Part shown: positions 61,176-64,000 of the stretch, piece by piece
How positions within the stretch are numbered: position 1 is the first letter of the stretch
Layout of the letters: the number at the start of each line of letters is the position of its first letter
Source of the DNA: Gammaproteobacteria bacterium
GTDB taxonomy: Bacteria; Pseudomonadota; Gammaproteobacteria; Poriferisulfidales; Poriferisulfidaceae
Length of the DNA stretch: 64,000 nt
Reading direction: 5' to 3'
Assembly: GCA_026706895.1 (NCBI GenBank)
Contig: JAPOXW010000013.1
Location: 62,001 to 126,000, forward strand
The notes under the pieces: generated by a model
What the model was told of the DNA's origin: nothing
What the model saw: only the letters and a program-made list of their open reading frames with translations
Database searches by the model: none
Made by a program: the position numbers and the translations under genes

Positions 61176-61544
61176 TCATAAATGCATTATCCACGCGAGC
61201 GAAGCGACGCACACCCCTGCTCCGATCAGGAGATGCCTATAAAGCTGGGAAAATTGGTTGGCTATTTTCGCGTCCAAATCCCTTATATCCATTTTCAACT
61301 CTGCCTTCAACTCAGCCATCTCTTCCCTCAACCCCGCTTCCAGCGCAGCCTTGGTGGAAAGTAGGCTTGCCTCCGTGGCAAGTTCACGCTGTGCATCGCG
61401 TACAACTTCAACAATGGCACTTGCCGGCCTTTGCCCGATGTCTGCCTTCGTCAACGTATCCACAGCCGCCATCGTATCAAATCTAGGCGACGATGCCGAC
61501 TTCTTCGCCGCAGCCGAAGCCGTCTTGGCATGGGGTCCCTTCAT
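61176..61544 (-). CDS. Small coiled-coil protein with C-terminal membrane helix (DUF1640-like layout)
   Basis: The 122-residue protein has a basic alanine/serine-rich start, a coiled coil (about residues 60-98, with LREEMAELKAELKMDIRDLD) and one C-terminal membrane helix (LLIGAGVCVASLAWIM). Proteins of this design are widespread in proteobacteria without a known role. It lies between a core rhodanese gene and the conjugation genes, so its affiliation is open. Confidence 0.65.
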   Translation of the reverse strand: MKGPHAKTASAAAKKSASSPRFDTMAAVDTLTKADIGQRPASAIVEVVRDAQRELATEASLLSTKAALEAGLREEMAELKAELKMDIRDLDAKIANQFSQLYRHLLIGAGVCVASLAWIMHL

Positions 61545-61714
61545 GAATTCCTCCTCATTTCAAAAAAAGCGATTGCGGTCCGAAACCAGCCTTTCGGCCG
61601 GAGATCGAATTCGCGTTTCTAGTCCGAAATGCGTCCGGCTTCCCGCAACCGTGCCTCCTCTTTCGGGGTTTCGAGAACAGATCGCACGCGTCTTTCATGT
61701 TGTTCGAACTTATG

Positions 61715-63286
61715 TCAGCGTTTCATATTCCGCGCCATTCCCAAGGCACTGATTCGACCGGCATTTCCGATACCCGTCGGGTCTGAGGAAGGCCCCAGCG
61801 CGTCCAGTCCACGCATGGCAGCATTGCCTGCCGCATAAATCACCCACAGCATTCCCAGAGGCAACAGCATGTGCAATGCCATCGTGCCGTATCCAAGCGC
61901 GACCCGGTCCACTTCCCAGCGTCCGGCATCCCCAAGTTTCATGCCGGGATACATTGCATCAATCAACGCATCATCGAGAAAGTTTGATATTCCGAACATC
62001 ATTGAGAATAGCCGGACCGCCACAACCATGACCATGATCCGAAGAGCCGCCGTTAGACTGTAGAACGTCAGGAATAAGTACGCCCCCAGTAACATGTACA
62101 GCACCATCAGCATCAGACTTTGCGCCATTGGTGCGATGCGCCGCATGATGTGCAGCCGGGCGTACAGCCCCAAGGCCTCGGAACCAACGAAAGCCGTCGC
62201 ACCGACTGCGGTTGATAACGTGAATGCTGCCAAACTTCCGCTTGCCGCCCAAGCGGCGAGGCCACTGGCGATCCCGGAACCCGCCGCGAATGCGGCCAGA
62301 CCAGCTAATATTTCATTATCCGGCCCGCCGATACCATAACGCCGCGGACCGTTGAGGATGGTGTTGCGGACCATTTGCTCTTCGATGAAGTCCCGGCTGT
62401 AGGTTCCTTTCGTAAAATTTGCGATCCCGTCCATGTCCGGTACAAAACGCACGAGAAGCTTCATCAATCCTTCATTTCGGTTGTTGCCAAGCCACCAGTC
62501 CCGGCAGACCGGCAGCTGGCGGTCTCCTTCCCAGCGTTTGACTTCGGTCCTAGGCCGAGGATAGGGATCGAACGAACAGGGGCCTTGTTCTGTGACTGTG
62601 CTGCACAATGCGTAATAGCCGGGCTTTTCCAGGAAATAGCGATTCCCCGGATACTCAGCGTCTTTGCGCGGCACGATTTCTTCCGCAGGTTGGAAAATTT
62701 CGTATTTCCGCCAAGCCGGCACAAAACATTGACTGGCGAAATGGTCGAACTCCTGTCGGATGCCGGGATCCTTGATGAAAGCGTGACGAGTACGAAACGC
62801 GAGACCGGAGTAGTCCTGAAAACACGGTAGATGCCTTAGCACGGCTTGAGTGATGCCGCCACTAATCGACAGCACGACGGCCCAAAACATTGGAATCCTA
62901 GGGTGTTCTTCGTGGAAACGCGCCAACCGGGTGGTGTCGTATGTGGTGTCGGTGTCCCCATACGTATGGGTAGCATCCCCAAGTTGGCAGACCGGAGTGT
63001 ATTCGATGGAATTCGGTTCAACCTTGACGTAAGGCACCACCATGAAAACGAAGACCACTAATGCAACCGGAAGATCTACCCGCATCTGGCTGACAGACCC
63101 TCCGCTGTTGGGAAAAATGTTTTCGGTGCTAAGCGGAACAATGAAATTGCGAACGATGATGACCAGGAACGGAATCAGTAGCAAGTTCAAATCATCAGCC
63201 AACTCGAATAACAATTCGTACATGCTCCACCCGAACATGGTCAGGTAGACCTCGATGTAACTGAATGTCGGGATCGTCGCGTACAT
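61715..63286 (-). CDS. traG: TraG N-terminal-like conjugation protein of an integrative conjugative element
   Basis: The 523-residue membrane protein starts MYATIPTFSYIEVYLTMFGW at 63286 and has several hydrophobic helices at both ends around a soluble middle. This is the plan of the TraG-N proteins encoded by ICEclc/PFGI-1-like elements, which act in mating-pair formation. The upstream frame to 63337 overlaps the next gene and is not needed. The preceding gene ends 5 bases away. The protein ends at a single stop with a further short open stretch in the same frame behind it. Confidence 0.8.
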   Translation of the reverse strand: MYATIPTFSYIEVYLTMFGWSMYELLFELADDLNLLLIPFLVIIVRNFIVPLSTENIFPNSGGSVSQMRVDLPVALVVFVFMVVPYVKVEPNSIEYTPVCQLGDATHTYGDTDTTYDTTRLARFHEEHPRIPMFWAVVLSISGGITQAVLRHLPCFQDYSGLAFRTRHAFIKDPGIRQEFDHFASQCFVPAWRKYEIFQPAEEIVPRKDAEYPGNRYFLEKPGYYALCSTVTEQGPCSFDPYPRPRTEVKRWEGDRQLPVCRDWWLGNNRNEGLMKLLVRFVPDMDGIANFTKGTYSRDFIEEQMVRNTILNGPRRYGIGGPDNEILAGLAAFAAGSGIASGLAAWAASGSLAAFTLSTAVGATAFVGSEALGLYARLHIMRRIAPMAQSLMLMVLYMLLGAYLFLTFYSLTAALRIMVMVVAVRLFSMMFGISNFLDDALIDAMYPGMKLGDAGRWEVDRVALGYGTMALHMLLPLGMLWVIYAAGNAAMRGLDALGPSSDPTGIGNAGRISALGMARNMKR

Positions 63287-63291
63287 GCCCG

Positions 63292-63663
63292 TCAATCCAG
63301 ATGGCGCAACATCAGCAGGATCTCGTAGGCCACGCACACCGCAGCGACAGCGAACATCAACTGACGTTGCTCAAGTGCAGACAGCGGCATATGCCCGCGC
63401 TCGACCCGTTTTCGGTCGAGCCAGCCGATCAACTGCCGCCAGCGCAGGATCAGGTACAGGTAGGTGGCGCCATGCAGGCCGAGATGGAGCCAGAAGCCAT
63501 AGCGTTCAAGAAATCCACGCCACCGTGCCGCATGTATTGCCATGCGATTCAGGTGCTCAGGCGTCACGATGGGCAACTGCTGAACGGCGTAAACGAGCGC
63601 AATGCCCAACACGAGGACTGCCAATAACGCTCCGAGTATTCGGTGCAACCGGAATCTGGTCAT
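63292..63663 (-). CDS. Small membrane protein of the conjugative element
   Basis: The 123-residue protein has three hydrophobic helices (IRLHRILGALLAVLVLGIAL-like start, LHLGLHGATYLYLIL, LMFAVAAVCVAYEILLML). It lies between the traG-type gene and the next gene upstream, the usual place of a small conserved conjugative-element protein. Its 5' end overlaps the upstream gene by 4 bases. Confidence 0.65.
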   Translation of the reverse strand: MTRFRLHRILGALLAVLVLGIALVYAVQQLPIVTPEHLNRMAIHAARWRGFLERYGFWLHLGLHGATYLYLILRWRQLIGWLDRKRVERGHMPLSALEQRQLMFAVAAVCVAYEILLMLRHLD

Positions 63664-64000
63664 CGGGGAGAATCTCCGGACAATGGAAACCCACCGTCAA
63701 TCAGCCGCGAATCAGTATCCTCGGGCGGGGTCAGCCGGATCGGCTTGAGGGCGTCTCCCAGCATTTCATATTCAATAAAGGTCCGGATCGTTTCGGACGC
63801 CAAGCGATGCGAGGCCCGAACTTCGTTCAACACGAAATCCACCTCACGGTTGACACGCTCGAATGCCGTATTCAGAGCCTTGCGGGCCGGAGCCAACGCC
63901 GCGACATTGGGTTCCTGACGTCCCGCCATCAGCGCCGCACGGGCCAGGAACGTCTTTTCCACGATGCGCGCAGTCGCCAATTCCGAAGCCAAACGCTGAA
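63660..64000 (-). CDS. C-terminal part of a conjugative-element protein (TIGR03755/PFL_4711-like), cut by the window end
   Basis: The frame is open to the window edge. The visible 113 residues are helical, with LASELATARIVEKTFLARAALMAGRQEPNV, which resembles the C-terminal region of the integrating conjugative element protein family encoded just upstream of traG in ICEclc-like elements. Gene order fits. Identification rests on this partial match. Confidence 0.55.
   Translation of the reverse strand, partial: QRLASELATARIVEKTFLARAALMAGRQEPNVAALAPARKALNTAFERVNREVDFVLNEVRASHRLASETIRTFIEYEMLGDALKPIRLTPPEDTDSRLIDGGFPLSGDSPR

Overview
The window looks like chromosome of a gammaproteobacterium. The evidence is the smc-zipA-ligA block, the hisS-yfgM-bamB-der block with ndk-rlmN upstream, erpA, mepM-anmK beside tyrS, mpl, cysZ, and a groS promoter of the sigma-32 heat-shock type. 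Base composition is moderately GC-rich in the core and clearly AT-richer at about 4.5-6.9 kb and 52.1-53.3 kb. A methanethiol oxidase gene, its Sco/MauG companions and a bufferin cluster suggest a copper-handling bacterium with sulfur or C1 metabolism. The genus cannot be fixed from the sequence alone.

Layout. 1-4.4 kb: an exported protein cut by the window edge, an OprO/P-type porin with an unusual cysteine-bearing insertion, and a NarL-type two-component system translationally coupled to a cysteine-less A-type (HesB/IscA) protein. 4.5-7.5 kb: accessory DNA with a HEPN-like gene beside a CoiA-like nuclease, then a ParDE module. 7.6-11.7 kb: mtoX with its own terminator, then sco-mauG-tlpA. 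11.7-14.5 kb: folP, a lipoprotein, a Doc/AbrB-type toxin-antitoxin pair, and four tRNAs (Lys, His, Arg, Pro) on the minus strand. 14.6-18.3 kb: a flavin oxidoreductase, the bufferin operon bufABC and an orphan ribbon-helix-helix protein. 18.4-47.8 kb: mostly housekeeping genes (tyrS, mepM, anmK, erpA, argC, hemJ, thiE, hemL, an ABC exporter with thioredoxin, mpl, yaaA, lpxA, ligA, zipA, smc, queF, cysZ, der, bamB, yfgM). 47.8-49.2 kb: a tnpB-only element inserted between yfgM and hisS. 49.2-52.0 kb: hisS, rlmN, ndk. 52.1-56.7 kb: accessory island with three small genes, then a 3.4-kb element bounded by inverted repeats (21 of 26 positions identical) that holds an IS1595-type transposase and a single-chain restriction-modification protein. 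That protein starts at an 11-cytosine tract. 56.7-61.1 kb: groSL, purH and a membrane rhodanese. 61.7-64 kb: the edge of an integrative conjugative element (TraG-type gene and two companions) running out of the window.

How the genes fit together. MtoX is a copper enzyme of methanethiol oxidation. The Sco and MauG proteins encoded downstream are its usual genomic companions, probably for copper delivery and maturation. The bufferin operon 5 kb away is also copper-linked, so the 7.6-18 kb stretch reads as a copper neighbourhood. The accessory regions carry defence-like genes and mobile elements. The most unusual object is the inverted-repeat-bounded element combining transposase, restriction-modification protein and a potentially phase-variable start. 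No CRISPR array and no rRNA were seen. No gene-free stretch exceeds 300 bases; the largest gaps (about 220-265 bases, at 2224-2447, 6731-6978, 13899-14153, 15958-16212 and 19562-19825) hold promoters or nothing recognisable.
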